A stretch of 64,000 bases of DNA from CAWBRT01 sp963832365 (GCA_963832365.1 CAWHUL010000004.1:500981-564980); one strand, 5' to 3'. Shown: positions 1 to 9,846, counted from the stretch's first letter. Notes: generated from the letters alone by a model not told the origin. Translations and numbers: made by a program.

Positions 1-279
1 CAAGGTGGCTTTTTGGAGACATCGGACGACCGAGTTTTCAATCCGCTTCTTACATCCCTCTCAACTGAGCATCGTCAGTTGCTCTCCCAAATGCTCCACG
101 CTGAACGAGTCGCAGCGATCCATGACGTATTGGCCGTTCTCACATGGTGGGTAGTTGCCCGTGGCGTCGGCTTCACTTTTCGAGGCGAACCAATGCCTGT
201 AGAGCTTAGCGGCACGGGACTTCACGGTGATTTTATTGGTCGACTCGACAACTGGGAGTGGCCCAAGGAAGGCGACTAG
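1..279 (+). CDS. Hypothetical protein, 5' end probably outside window
   Basis: An open frame runs in from the window edge and stops at 277-279. The only internal start is a TTG at 13, with no convincing ribosome site, so the true start is probably upstream. The visible 88 or so residues are soluble, with a Trp-rich patch (TWWVVARGVGF) and an acidic C-terminus. I recognise no family, and it has no visible operon partner. Confidence 0.45.
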   Translation, partial: QGGFLETSDDRVFNPLLTSLSTEHRQLLSQMLHAERVAAIHDVLAVLTWWVVARGVGFTFRGEPMPVELSGTGLHGDFIGRLDNWEWPKEGD

Positions 280-504
280 CGAACGTCCAACCTTAACGCA
301 TTTGTTCGAAAAATCGCTTTCTCAACAGTTTGCTGGGCGGCGGTTCCCGTTTCGGGATAATTCACGCAAAAGCCTGTTTTTGACAATTACGCGCTGAATG
401 CCAGTTTCCGAATGGCCCCGTCATCTGACCGCAATTGTCGGGCGTTTGTTGTTTGTGGATGCGGCTAACGACCTGCCTGATCTTGACCCGGTGCGACTGG
501 CAAA

Positions 505-987
505 TCACTGGCCTACCTTGGGGTCGAGCTGCTTTGCCTTGGCTATGTCGGCATCCCCGCCCGCTGTATCGCCAGCTTTCCGTTTCGCCAGCCCGCGCCA
601 ATAGAACGCTTTGGCATATTTAGGATTCAGCCGGATGCCTTGATTGTAGTCCTGGATCGCGCGGTCGTAGTCTCCCTTTGCTGCGTAGGCGCTGCCCCGA
701 TTGTTGAACGCATTGCCGTCGCTGGGATTCAGCCGGATGGCTTGATCGTAGTCCTGGATCGCGCGGTCGTTGTTGCCCTTTCTGAAGTAGACGCCGCCCC
801 GGTTCACGAAGGTCACAGCAAGATTCGCGGCCGAAAGTTGGCCCGATTCAATGGCCGCATTGCAGTAAGGCAGCCGTTTATCCGGGTCGCTAATTGCAGC
901 GCAGCGCTCCGCATCGTCGATCCCTCGACTCCAAGCCGCTATGCCCGACGTGAACACCAGAACTAGAACCGCTGTGAATAGCCGCAT
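505..987 (-). CDS. Small secreted TPR-repeat protein
   Basis: A 160-residue protein with an N-terminal signal peptide (MRLFTAVLVLVFTSGIAAWS) followed by about three tetratricopeptide repeats at residues 60-150. The repeats have the usual spacing (NRGGVYFRKGNNDRAIQDYD, then NNRGSAYAAKGDYDRAI). TPRs form helical protein-binding surfaces. The signal peptide places it in the periplasm or outside the cell. No partner can be named from the context. It is transcribed in the same direction as the TonB gene upstream but separated from it by about 140 bases. Confidence 0.8.
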   Translation of the reverse strand: MRLFTAVLVLVFTSGIAAWSRGIDDAERCAAISDPDKRLPYCNAAIESGQLSAANLAVTFVNRGGVYFRKGNNDRAIQDYDQAIRLNPSDGNAFNNRGSAYAAKGDYDRAIQDYNQGIRLNPKYAKAFYWRGLAKRKAGDTAGGDADIAKAKQLDPKVGQ

Positions 988-1131
988 AGAGCCCTTTCCC
1001 TCGTTCTTCAGCGGCCAAAGAATCCTCGCTAGCGCCGTATCTGAGTAAACGTGAGTTGCGCAAATTTATCATTAACCCCGCGAATGTAAAAGAAGTTTGG
1101 CGAACCGAATTTGGACTGCAAAAGATTGTGT

Positions 1132-2136
1132 TTAGTACAACCGGAAATTAACCTCCACGCTAATCTGCACGGCCACGGGCTTGCCATCCTTCCTGGCCGG
1201 TTCGAACTTCCACTTGCGAACCGCTTCAATCGCCTTCTCATCCAGCCCCATGCCGAGTTTGCGAGTCACACGGACCTGCTGCGGAACGCCGTTCGGGTCG
1301 ACAATCATCCATAGAACGACCGTTCCCTGGTACTTCGCCTTGCGCGCTTCTTCCGAGTACGCCGGGTCCGGAGCATCGAGCGCACGCGGAGCCGAAACGC
1401 CCCCGCCCACTCGGAAAACACCGCCACCAATGCCGCCACCGCGCCCCTGTCCAACTCCAGGACCAGCTCCGACACCCACGCCGCCGCCGCTACCCGAGCC
1501 TATTCCACCGCCCGATCCAGCGCCGTTGGAAGCCGGTCCGCTAGGAAGCACGGCTTTCGGGTCACCGAAATTCAACGCGTTCATGGTTGGCAATTTTACC
1601 AGCGGTGGAATGACAACCGTGGGCTCCACTACCAGTTTTGGCTTTTCATTCGTCCGCACCACCATCGCTGGTGGAGTGATTTGTTCCATCGCCTGCTTGG
1701 GCAGTTTCCCCTTCACCGCGGGAATTTTGTCGCGGTCGCCACCGCCGCCGCCGCCGGCAATGACATCATTTTTCTTCATCGAAATTGGAGACAGATAATC
1801 GGAAACAGGTGGCGCTATCAACGCGACTGTCGGGTGCTCTTCCACCTTGACGGTCTTCGCTCCGAGGATCGTAAGGCCGATCAGGCCGCCGATAGCCAAT
1901 GCATGCACCACGAGCGATAGCGTGGCGCCTTGCTTCTTGTAGCTGTATCCTCCCCAAATATCGCGAACCTTGACCGGACGCGATGTGAGTTGCAACGGGG
2001 GCAACTTCTCGGGGAAAAAGGTCTCTCGGATATTGCTGATCAGGGATGCCCAAAGCGATTGATCGAAATTCCCCTTCGGCAACAGGTCGAGTCCGCCGGT
2101 GTCAAGTCTCGGCGCGTTTATAACTTCGTCCTCCAT
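1132..2136 (-). CDS. TonB-family energy transducer
   Basis: A 334-residue protein: cytoplasmic N-terminus of about 70 residues, one membrane helix at about 71-92 (LSLVVHALAIGGLIGLTIL), a Pro-rich then extremely Gly-rich periplasmic linker at about 200-250, and a C-terminal TonB domain at about 255-334 (YSEEARKAKYQGTV, later AIEAVRKWKFEPA). TonB proteins couple the inner-membrane proton gradient to outer-membrane transporters. The long cytoplasmic N-terminus and glycine linker are typical of Acidobacteriota TonB-like proteins. No ExbB/ExbD gene lies next to it, so its power source must be encoded elsewhere. Confidence 0.85.
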   Translation of the reverse strand: MEDEVINAPRLDTGGLDLLPKGNFDQSLWASLISNIRETFFPEKLPPLQLTSRPVKVRDIWGGYSYKKQGATLSLVVHALAIGGLIGLTILGAKTVKVEEHPTVALIAPPVSDYLSPISMKKNDVIAGGGGGGDRDKIPAVKGKLPKQAMEQITPPAMVVRTNEKPKLVVEPTVVIPPLVKLPTMNALNFGDPKAVLPSGPASNGAGSGGGIGSGSGGGVGVGAGPGVGQGRGGGIGGGVFRVGGGVSAPRALDAPDPAYSEEARKAKYQGTVVLWMIVDPNGVPQQVRVTRKLGMGLDEKAIEAVRKWKFEPARKDGKPVAVQISVEVNFRLY

Positions 2137-2266
2137 AAAAGTTGTCTTTGTCCCTCTCTGCGTTTGCCGGTATTAGCTGTCGCTTGTTAGAAAAAAACCG
2201 CCATCCCATATGGGCGTCAGCGTGACTTCGCATCTTCGATTTTCCAGCCGACAATACCTGTCGCCG

Positions 2267-3628
2267 TCAACGCGGTCGCGGTCTCGTGTCTCTGCGTCGA
2301 AAGACCTGGAGCCGGAGGTTCCCCAAATCAGCTACATAGATACGGCCCTGCGAGTCCGCCCAGATGCCGGCGGGTAGATTGAATTCTCCAACTCTGTGGC
2401 CCGGCCTTCCGAAGGCTCCAAGCAAGATGCCGCTGTGATCGTATGCGCGAACCGTGCCCCGGCTCGTGTCCGTAACGTAAATATTGCCGTCGTCGTCGAC
2501 GCAAACGCCCGGTGCGGCTCCTCCCGGCACATTCACCTGACTCGAGACGAAGAATTGTTTGCGAAAATTTCCCCGCGAATCCAGGACTTGAAGACGTATG
2601 CCGTTCGCGTCAAGCACGAAGATTTCATCATTGTGAACGGCGATGCCCACCGGATACTTAAATTCGCCGGGCTTGGTGCTACCGTTCCGATTGCCAAAAC
2701 CCGCCATCAGCGGGGTACTACGCAGCACATTCCCCTGCAGGTCGAGAATGAAAAGTCGGTGAAGAAGCGTGTCGATCAGGTATATGTGGCCAGCTTTGCG
2801 ATCGATAGCAATGCCGCGGGGCGCTTCATAGAGGCCCTCCCCCTCCAACTCCCCGATATAGCGTAGGAATCTACCCCCAGAGTTGTAGACGAGGACCATG
2901 CCCCGCTCATAGTCACAAACGTAGATGTTGTCTTCCCCGTCAACGGCAACGCCGTATGGCTTCCGCAGCCGTCGTCCCGGCCCACCGACAATGCGAAACG
3001 AATCCTTGCCCTCATAGTCAAGCACGTGGACCGTGTGAGCCGTGGGATCGGTCACGATAACTCGATGCCGCGAGTCGGTAGTCACGCCACTGGGTGCAAT
3101 CAAATCTCTTTCCGTGCCCACCGCCAGACGAACGATCAGATCACGAAGGTCAGCGAACGGAGACTGCACTTGTGCGACTTTCACAGCATGTGCCGTCGGT
3201 TCGAAGTCTTCGACTATCCGCTGTTTGGACTGACCTAAACCAGCGAACGGGTGCAGCTGTATTCCAGTCGGGGGAGGCGGTTCTTCGCCGTGAACCGATG
3301 CGGTGATTAGGGTGTCAACAATGCGGCCCACTCCGGATACTTTTCTAAGCTTTCCGTCGCCAGATAACGTGCCGATATATTCCAGTGCACTGTCTCCTAG
3401 CGCCACGTGCGGAAAGGCTCGGAGCCCGACCCGAGATTCCTGGCTGAGAGGCGGGACGGAGCGGCCAGAAACCTCAACACCCAGGTTATTCTGCGTCGCA
3501 CTTTGGTTTCTAACTCTGAGTGCAGGTACGTCATTCTGCGCTATGGCCAATGGGCACATCAAAACAGTGCTTATGGAAACACCTGCAATCAGAAGACACA
3601 ACCGTGCAGCACGCATACCGATCCTCAC
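2267..3628 (-). CDS. Secreted NHL-repeat beta-propeller protein
   Basis: A 453-residue protein with a signal peptide at about 1-30 (VLMCPLAIAQ) and, from about residue 160 to the end, repeated NHL blades such as PYGVAVDGEDNIYVCDYE, YPVGIAVHNDEIFVLD and PAGIWADSQGRIYVADLGN. Such propellers act as extracellular or periplasmic interaction scaffolds; no enzymatic motif is seen. The about 130 residues before the propeller match nothing I recognise. A 130-base gap separates it from the TonB gene downstream. Confidence 0.85.
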   Translation of the reverse strand: MRIGMRAARLCLLIAGVSISTVLMCPLAIAQNDVPALRVRNQSATQNNLGVEVSGRSVPPLSQESRVGLRAFPHVALGDSALEYIGTLSGDGKLRKVSGVGRIVDTLITASVHGEEPPPPTGIQLHPFAGLGQSKQRIVEDFEPTAHAVKVAQVQSPFADLRDLIVRLAVGTERDLIAPSGVTTDSRHRVIVTDPTAHTVHVLDYEGKDSFRIVGGPGRRLRKPYGVAVDGEDNIYVCDYERGMVLVYNSGGRFLRYIGELEGEGLYEAPRGIAIDRKAGHIYLIDTLLHRLFILDLQGNVLRSTPLMAGFGNRNGSTKPGEFKYPVGIAVHNDEIFVLDANGIRLQVLDSRGNFRKQFFVSSQVNVPGGAAPGVCVDDDGNIYVTDTSRGTVRAYDHSGILLGAFGRPGHRVGEFNLPAGIWADSQGRIYVADLGNLRLQVFRRRDTRPRPR

Positions 3629-3812
3629 TTCTTGCCTCTGAATTTATATGCCCGATTGGTTGAGACAACATTACGGGTAGTCCGATATCCGCGCCAGTTA
3701 CTTCGGTAATTCCATTAGCCATTGCCGAACGCCTTTGGAGAAATACCCGGTGCCGTGTAGCAATCTGGACTCTGTTTGCTGTAATCGTTGCTCATGCCAA
3801 CATGCTGAAATA

Positions 3813-3839
3813 GATTCTCGCCGTCGGTTGGCGAGAATC
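3813..3839. other. Perfect hairpin in the 3629-4299 intergenic region
   Basis: A perfect 10-base inverted repeat (GATTCTCGCC / GGCGAGAATC) around a 7-base loop. It sits in the 670-base gap between the divergent NHL and WG-repeat genes. No T-run follows, so it is either an operator or an RNA structure. I see no gene in the rest of the 3629-4299 gap. Confidence 0.5.
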
Positions 3840-4253
3840 CTGCATGTGTTCCTGCCGAATATCTGGATTCCTGGCAACTAGCTTCTATTTCCTACCCATA
3901 GCCCAAATCGCTTTCTAATTCCCTAATCCAGAGTTTTGCCAAGTTCAACCGCGCAATGGACACAATACTGAAAGCCGATCCAAAGCAGTGAAAGCACTAA
4001 TATGGTTAAGAACCATGATGCCCATCGTTGGCGTTCCAGGCAGGCGTGATGATGGTCGGCGAGTCTGCCTCAAAATCGAATTGCAACGTTAGTGCGGTTA
4101 CTAAAGTATCTACACCTCCGTTCCAATTCGGGACAGATCGGCAAAAAAATGTTTTATAGGATTGCCAGCATTACTAGCTTTTCAGTAACCTTCATCCACG
4201 ACTTTCTTATATATCGTGTCGCGAGGTTGGTTTTGGCGTCCGTAAAATCACGC

Positions 4254-4287
4254 GGTAACCGAACCATCATTCGGTAAACCGAACCAT
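4254..4287 (+). repeat. Two direct repeats before the WG-repeat gene
   Basis: GGTAACCGAACCAT (4254-4267) is followed by GGTAAACCGAACCAT (4273-4287), with centres 19-20 bases apart, about two helical turns. The second copy ends just before the GGAGG ribosome site at 4290. The position suggests a regulatory protein site or leader element. Confidence 0.45.
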
Positions 4288-4299
4288 ACGGAGGCCATT

Positions 4300-5400
4300 G
4301 TGGTGTGTAGATTGTTCAGGAATGCCATTGTCGTATTCCTCCTAGCCGTTCTTGTTCCGGTTTCAATGGCTGCGGCAGAAGCCGACCGCACGGCTATCTC
4401 CGGCGCTGATCCCACAACCCAGAAGGTGTCGTCCGCCGCGGTGCTGTTCCCCGTTCGGCAAAACGGAAAGTTTGGCTACATCGATGCGACCGGTAAGTTG
4501 GCCATCGGCTACCGCTTCGAAAGCGCCGAGATGTTCAGTGATGGCCTCGGCATGGTGCGCTACGGCGGGAAATTCGGCTTTGTCGATGCTGACGGCAAGT
4601 TTGTTATAGCTCCGCAGTTCGTGGATGCGCGCCCGTTCTCGGAAGGTCGCACCGTGGCAGTCAGCGGAGACGAGATTTTACTGCTCGATACGGAAGGAAA
4701 GCGGGTCGCGTCTTTGAAGCATATGATCGTCGGCCGATTTGTGGAAGGTCGTGCTCCCATCTTGAAACTAGGAAAACTCGGCTTCATCGATCGCGATGGC
4801 CACATCGTCATCGAACCGCGATATGACGGTAGCGCCGGTCCATATTGGCAAGGAATTGCACCCGCTGGCCTCAAAAAAGGCCGCAAATCTCCCGATTGGG
4901 AGCACGAGTGGGGGTATATCGATTTGGAAGGCAAAGCTGTTGTCCCTGCGCAATTCCGCAAAGCAGGCGCATTCTCGGACGGCCTTGCCCCGGTTCAGGT
5001 CGATCTGCTATGGGCTTATATCGATCGCTCCGGACAGATCGTCATCCAGCCCCAATTCTACGATGCCGCCCCGTTTTCTTCGGGACTCGCGCGCATTGCT
5101 GAACGCGACAATACGGGGCACATCCACTATGGATTCATCGACTCGGGAGGCAAGATTGTAATCAAGCCCCAGTTCGATATGGCGGATCATTTCTCTGAGG
5201 ATCGCGCTGCGGTGAAGGTCAGCGGCAAATGGGGCTATATCGACAAACTCGGCAAGATCGTCGTTAAGCCACAATTTTACTACGCAGAGAGCTACCGTCA
5301 CGGGCTAGGACACGTGATGAGGAAAACGTCTGACGGCAAGCTTTTCGATAACTATCTCAATTTTTCAGGACAGGTCAGTCCAATTACGGCATCACCTTAG
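4300..5400 (+). CDS. Secreted WG-repeat protein
   Basis: A 366-residue protein with a signal peptide (about 1-27, VFLLAVLVPVSMAAAEA) and about seven WG/KWG repeats of about 45 residues, each with GKFGYIDATGK-like cores followed by APQF or KPQF turns. WG repeats are thought to form a binding propeller or solenoid; the ligand is unknown. GGAGG at 4290-4294 precedes GTG codons at 4300 and 4303; either could be the start. The last repeat degenerates near the C-terminus (NYLNFSGQVSP). Confidence 0.85.
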   Translation: MVCRLFRNAIVVFLLAVLVPVSMAAAEADRTAISGADPTTQKVSSAAVLFPVRQNGKFGYIDATGKLAIGYRFESAEMFSDGLGMVRYGGKFGFVDADGKFVIAPQFVDARPFSEGRTVAVSGDEILLLDTEGKRVASLKHMIVGRFVEGRAPILKLGKLGFIDRDGHIVIEPRYDGSAGPYWQGIAPAGLKKGRKSPDWEHEWGYIDLEGKAVVPAQFRKAGAFSDGLAPVQVDLLWAYIDRSGQIVIQPQFYDAAPFSSGLARIAERDNTGHIHYGFIDSGGKIVIKPQFDMADHFSEDRAAVKVSGKWGYIDKLGKIVVKPQFYYAESYRHGLGHVMRKTSDGKLFDNYLNFSGQVSPITASP

Positions 5401-6561
5401 CACACGGGAAATCCACAGCGGCAGTCTACCAGGTACTTCGATCCGGCAACGCAAACCTTTGGTACCCTGAACAGCGGATACTATCCTTCTGATGGTATCG
5501 CCGCCGATTCCAATGGCAACATCTTCACCCAAAGCAGCAGCAGCAACGGTCTTGCCAAGTTTGCTCCCGACGGCACTCTGCTGTGGAACAGTCCGGGAGA
5601 CCAGACATATGGGATCGTAATCGACTCCGCGAACGACGCCTGGGGCGTCAATTTGAATCAAAACAGCGTAACCAAGTATTCCGGTGTCGACGGGCACATC
5701 ATTGGTAGTTATCCGGTCGGCGATTGCCCCTATACTTATTCCGACGCCAGCGGCCTCACAGCCCAGAACAATACGGTAGGCAGCGGCACATGGACTGTCA
5801 TCCAGGATGGGGGCGCTGCCGGGACCAGTTGGGGAAAGATCACTTGGAACACCGAAGCTACCGGAGTGGTCCCGAAGGCGCCAGCATTGTCGTGGAAGCT
5901 CGTGCCAGCGACAATCAAGCCGACATCCAGAACCTTAACTACACCGCAATTAACAACGGTGCCGACTTCCACGTCACCGGCCGCTATCTCCAAACCCGCG
6001 TCACTTTGACCGCGAACACGAACAGCGATTCGCCGGTTCTCTCGGATATCACCATCCGGCCAACCGTAGTAGCGGTGGGCGACTTCACTCCTACTACCGA
6101 TCGGACCGAAGTTACGGTTTCGCGTGGTCAGAGCACAACAGTTGTCGTGACGCTCCAGCCTTTCAACAACTTCAATCAGCCCGTCGAACTCTACTGCTCT
6201 GGAATGCCTAAGGGCACTTCGTGGAGCTTCTCGCCGGCGACAGTTACACCAACAAACGGTGGTGCTGTCACCAGTACGATGACGATCTCACGTGCCGAAC
6301 ACCATCGCGCAGCGGCGCCCAGGCGCATCGCCTTGGGCCGCAGCCAGCCTCTGTTTAGCGTTTTGCTCGCTGGGGATCGGCTTGCGACGCCATCGGAAGC
6401 TGCCTTTTGTTTTGCTGCTGCTGGCCATCATTGGTTTGATTGCACTGGCTCCTGGATGTAACGCCGGCTTCTCGCCTGCTCCGACGACCTCGCTGGTGAC
6501 GGTGACAGGCACTTCAGGACAGTTGCAACACAGCACAACATTTAACTTGACGATTCGATAG
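5401..6561 (+). pseudogene. Broken NHL/Ig-like surface protein, 5' end missing
   Basis: Directly after the WG gene stop an open frame without a start encodes propeller-like sequence (SDGIAADSNGNIFTQS, then APDGTLLWNSPGDQTYGIVI). It shifts frame near 5870 into SIVVEARASDNQAD and an Ig-like module (GDFTPTTDRTEVTVSRGQST), and shifts again near 6287 into a C-terminal membrane helix (LPFVLLLLAIIGLIALAPGC). The order resembles large acidobacterial NHL proteins with Ig-like tails. The missing N-terminus argues for real decay, while the two shifts could be sequencing indels. Confidence 0.65.
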
Positions 6562-6569
6562 GGGGAGCG

Positions 6570-7142
6570 ATGAAAACGATATACGTGGTGCTGCTGCTTT
6601 TACTGACGTCGGCGGCCGGTGCGATGGCGCAAACGCCCCATTTTGATGTTGCGCTTGGCTACACTTTTACTCACGCCAACGCTCCTCCAGGCGGCTGTGG
6701 ATGCTTTTCCATGAATGGTGGAACCGGCAGTTTGGCTTGGTACCTGAACCCAAGATTCGCGATGGTGGGCGAGATCGGAGCCATGCATGCTTCCGATGTC
6801 CCGGCCAGCGGACAAGATCTCACGCTCACCACGTTTCTCGTTGGCCCGCGTTTTGCGTTAGTACGAAAGTCTTCCGTGGGTGAGATGAAATGGCATACGA
6901 TTACGCCATTTACTCAGGTCCTCCTCGGTGGCGCGCACGCCAGCGGTTCATTGTCCGGCGCGTCTTCGGGTTCTTCCAACGGCTTTGCCTTCGCGGTTGG
7001 GGGTGGTGCAAACCTCGGCCTTAACCGCCGTTTCTCCTGGCGGCTTTTCCAAACCGAATATCTCCTTACGACCGCTCCCAACACGGTCAACGATCACCAG
7101 AACAGTTTTCGACTCACATCTGGTATCGTAATCCGCTTTTGA
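6570..7142 (+). CDS. Small outer-membrane beta-barrel protein
   Basis: A 190-residue protein. GGGGGAG lies just before ATG 6570. The signal peptide is MKTIYVVLLLLLTSAAGAMA. The rest alternates short amphipathic strands with Gly-rich turns and ends in a strand with a terminal Phe (LTSGIVIRF), the outer-membrane barrel signature. Size and pattern fit an OmpA-like 8-stranded barrel without a peptidoglycan domain. Cargo or function is unknown. Confidence 0.75.
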   Translation: MKTIYVVLLLLLTSAAGAMAQTPHFDVALGYTFTHANAPPGGCGCFSMNGGTGSLAWYLNPRFAMVGEIGAMHASDVPASGQDLTLTTFLVGPRFALVRKSSVGEMKWHTITPFTQVLLGGAHASGSLSGASSGSSNGFAFAVGGGANLGLNRRFSWRLFQTEYLLTTAPNTVNDHQNSFRLTSGIVIRF

Positions 7143-7170
7143 GAGTGATGGATGCACGCTGTTGCATTGC

Positions 7171-7242
7171 GAGCTTCGAGGACGGAACCGCAGACGTGGC
7201 AAGGGATTTCACCTCTGCGGTTCGTCTGCGGTTCCGAAGCTC
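7171..7242. repeat. Long inverted repeat between barrel gene and response regulator
   Basis: GAGCTTCG (7171-7178) plus GGAACCGCAGACG (7184-7196) are mirrored by CGTCTGCGGTTCC (7223-7235) and CGAAGCTC (7235-7242), with a 26-base loop. It lies between genes transcribed toward each other, so a bidirectional transcription end is likely, although there is no clear T-run. The rest of 7143-7501 shows no gene. Confidence 0.5.
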
Positions 7243-7501
7243 TCGGCGAAAAGCAACAGGCGGTGCGTGACGTGCTTGCATTACACCACCTTAATGGGCG
7301 GTACCGAAGAACAACGCGCGGACTGAAGAGCTCCAGCCTGCAACCGGGTCCTGGAAATCGATCCTGCGGCAGGATCCAAGGCCTTCCAGTCAACGACGGT
7401 AATCGTGCGTTGCTGCGTTGGTGGCGTTCTATCTGAAGATCGGTGTAAATGCCAAGCCGGTGTCGGTCTATTACCGAGGCTGGATCCGCCTGCTGTCTGA
7501 C

Positions 7502-8941
7502 TTAGCCCATCCTCGCGGCAATCGCGGTTCCGGTCTCTTTGGGCGGCGGCTGGAGTTCATACTGGCGGATCTTGTAGAGCAGGGCTTTGTAGCTGATTTG
7601 GAGGATCACGGCTGCCTTCTGGCGATGCCAGTTGGTCTGCTGCAGGGCGCGCGAGATGGCTTCAGCCTCCGCAACATTTTTAACTGAGCGCGCCAGCGAT
7701 TTCAGACCGGAATCCTGTTGCGAGTCTGCGGCCGGGCAATCACTGGCTTGCAAATCGGCCAGGGCAGCTTGTTCATCGCCAAGGATGACAAACCGTTTGG
7801 CGAAATTTTCCAGCTCGCGCAAATTGCCGGGCCAGGGATAACGAATACAGGCTTGCAAAAGACCCGGGCTAGCTTCAAGCACGGGGCGAGCAAAGCGGTG
7901 GGCATACTGCGCGATAAAGTGCTTGAGCAGAACAGGAATCTCCTCCCGACGCTCGCGTAGCGGAGGGAGGCGCAGGCTGAAGCCATTAAGCCGGTAATAG
8001 AGGTCCTGACGAAGTTGCTTCGCAGCAATTGCCTGCGGAATATCAATGTTGGTGGCGGCCAGAATGCGCACATTCACCTTGGTCGTGATGGAGCGGCTGC
8101 CGAGCCGGGAAAATTGCCCGTCCTGCAGCACGTGGAGCATCTTGGCTTGCAGTGCCGCCGGCATTTCGCCAATTTCGTCGAGCAGCAGCGTACCACCATC
8201 ACACTGTTCGAACTTGCCAGGCTTTGCCTTAACGGCCCCGGTGAAGGCCCCGGCCTCATATCCAAATAACTCGCTTTCCAGCAATTCTGAAGGTACGGCG
8301 GCACAATTGACCTTCATGAAAGGACGATCGGCGCGGGTGGAGAAGCGATGTAAAAACAGCGCCAAGACTTCTTTGCCAGTACCGCTTTCACCCAGCAGCA
8401 AAACCGGAACGTCATACTTGGCCACCACCGCCGCCTGCTCACGGATGCGGCGCATTTCCGGGCTGCGGACGATAAACGAAGTGTCCTCGGTAAGCTGGGT
8501 AAATTCTTCTGTCCCCTCGGGTTCATCGATGGCGGACGGGATCACTGGCGCTGACTCGAGACAATTGCGGATGAGCGCATCGAGCTCAGCTTTTTTAAAG
8601 GGCTTATGGAGATAATCGAAGGCGCCCATTCTAACGGCCTGCACCACTTTGCGCGTGTCGCTGACACAGGAAAGCATGATCACTCTGAGGTCGGAACGAA
8701 TTTTTCGCAGTTGCTCGATGGTTTGCAGTCCATCGATACCCGGCATCATCATGTCGAGTAAGACCAGATCAGGTTGAGCTCCGTGCTGAAGCCGTTCAAT
8801 CGCCTGCTCGCCGCTATCGGCCGACTCCACGTCGTAGCCTTCAACTTCGAGCAACGTGCTGAGATATTTGCGCATGCCTGGTTCGTCGTCGACGACCAAG
8901 ATGCGGGATTGCTTGAGCTCAGGTGCACTAGCCATAGTCAT
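7502..8941 (-). CDS. Sigma-54-dependent response regulator (NtrC/PrsR type)
   Basis: A 479-residue protein in three parts. The receiver domain (about 12-130) has the acidic pair at 18-19 and phospho-acceptor Asp63 in LVLLDMMMPG. The AAA+ sigma-54 domain (about 155-390) has Walker A GESGTGKE, an intact GAFTGA loop and GGTLLLDEIGE. The C-terminus is a Fis-type helix-turn-helix (QKAAVILQISYKALLYKI). It should remodel sigma-54 RNA polymerase after phosphorylation. Its start overlaps the kinase stop (ATGA), so the two are a pair. Analogous PrsK/PrsR pairs control PEP-CTERM/EPS genes elsewhere; the nearby PEP-CTERM genes and -24/-12 site fit that role. Confidence 0.9.
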   Translation of the reverse strand: MTMASAPELKQSRILVVDDEPGMRKYLSTLLEVEGYDVESADSGEQAIERLQHGAQPDLVLLDMMMPGIDGLQTIEQLRKIRSDLRVIMLSCVSDTRKVVQAVRMGAFDYLHKPFKKAELDALIRNCLESAPVIPSAIDEPEGTEEFTQLTEDTSFIVRSPEMRRIREQAAVVAKYDVPVLLLGESGTGKEVLALFLHRFSTRADRPFMKVNCAAVPSELLESELFGYEAGAFTGAVKAKPGKFEQCDGGTLLLDEIGEMPAALQAKMLHVLQDGQFSRLGSRSITTKVNVRILAATNIDIPQAIAAKQLRQDLYYRLNGFSLRLPPLRERREEIPVLLKHFIAQYAHRFARPVLEASPGLLQACIRYPWPGNLRELENFAKRFVILGDEQAALADLQASDCPAADSQQDSGLKSLARSVKNVAEAEAISRALQQTNWHRQKAAVILQISYKALLYKIRQYELQPPPKETGTAIAARMG

Positions 8942-9846
8942 CCGGTCGATTTCAGAGGGAGTAGGAAGGAGAACTTAGCGCCCAAGCCAGGCTCGCTTTC
9001 CACCCAAATTTTGCCGCCAAATCGAATGACGAGACGTTGGGCAATCGCCAGTCCTAAGCCGTGGCCCTCGGTGGCGTGGTTCACTCGAAAATATTCCTGA
9101 AAAATTTCCTGGTGAAATTCCGGGGCGATTCCGGGACCAGAGTCAGCGACGGTCACACATACCGTATTCGGCAGGGAGGGGTAGGTGCGACGACGATCAA
9201 AAGCGGAGGGGGCAGAACCTTGTCGGGAGCGCCGTTCCCAAAGATGTAACTCAGCCGTCATCCACACCGTGCCACCGGAGGACGAGAACTTGAGCGCATT
9301 ATCGAGCAGGTTCGAGACGACATGCTGAACCTTGTAATAGTCAAAAGAGAACGGCTGTAATTGATCGCTGGGGGAAAAAAACAGCGCAACCCCTTTTCTT
9401 TGAAAGCTCGGGGCCCAGACCTGGATGATCTCTGCGATACAGGCATTCATGTCTGCGGTCGCGATCTGCAGCTCAACGGGGGAATCCCTGAAGGCGCCGA
9501 GGGCGAGAAAGTTCTTGACGAACCCCTGCAGACGCTGGCAGTTATCGTGCATCTCCTGCAGGGCGGTGCGCTGGCGTGCTGCCACCGGGCCCAACTTCTC
9601 GCTGAGCATCAGTTCGATGTAGCCGCTGAGGATGGCCACTGGAGTCTTAAGATCGTGGGCTGCGGTGGACAGTCCCTCGAGGCAACGGCGGCAATCAATT
9701 TCCTGGGGAGAATAATGTCCGGCGCGCCCAGCTGGCTGCTCGCGCGCTTCAGTAGCGGCGTCCGGGCTAGATATGGAAGCGACGGGCACAGCCCCAGTCA
9801 ATTCATCTGTGCCAGAATGCAGAGGCGAATTGTCGGGTTTCACCAT
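8938..9846 (-). CDS. Soluble sensor histidine kinase
   Basis: A 302-residue kinase without membrane segments. HisKA dimerisation helix has His64 in TAAHDLKTPVA. The HATPase domain (about 165-300) has the N box (VVSNLLDNALKFS), G1 (VADSGPGIAPEF) and G2 (GHGLGLAIAQRLV). The 45-residue N-terminus is low in structure and holds no PAS or GAF domain, so the stimulus must be cytoplasmic or come from a partner. It overlaps the response regulator gene by four bases and should phosphorylate that protein at Asp63. Confidence 0.9.
   Translation of the reverse strand: MVKPDNSPLHSGTDELTGAVPVASISSPDAATEAREQPAGRAGHYSPQEIDCRRCLEGLSTAAHDLKTPVAILSGYIELMLSEKLGPVAARQRTALQEMHDNCQRLQGFVKNFLALGAFRDSPVELQIATADMNACIAEIIQVWAPSFQRKGVALFFSPSDQLQPFSFDYYKVQHVVSNLLDNALKFSSSGGTVWMTAELHLWERRSRQGSAPSAFDRRRTYPSLPNTVCVTVADSGPGIAPEFHQEIFQEYFRVNHATEGHGLGLAIAQRLVIRFGGKIWVESEPGLGAKFSFLLPLKSTG

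Noticed and set aside
1181..1798. Long Pro-rich open frame on the plus strand
   Set aside because: It is the antisense shadow of the Gly-rich linker of the TonB gene, where low-complexity codons remove stops on the other strand.
4092..4277. 61-residue frame upstream of the WG-repeat gene
   Set aside because: It overlaps the direct repeats, lacks a ribosome site and has no recognisable features.
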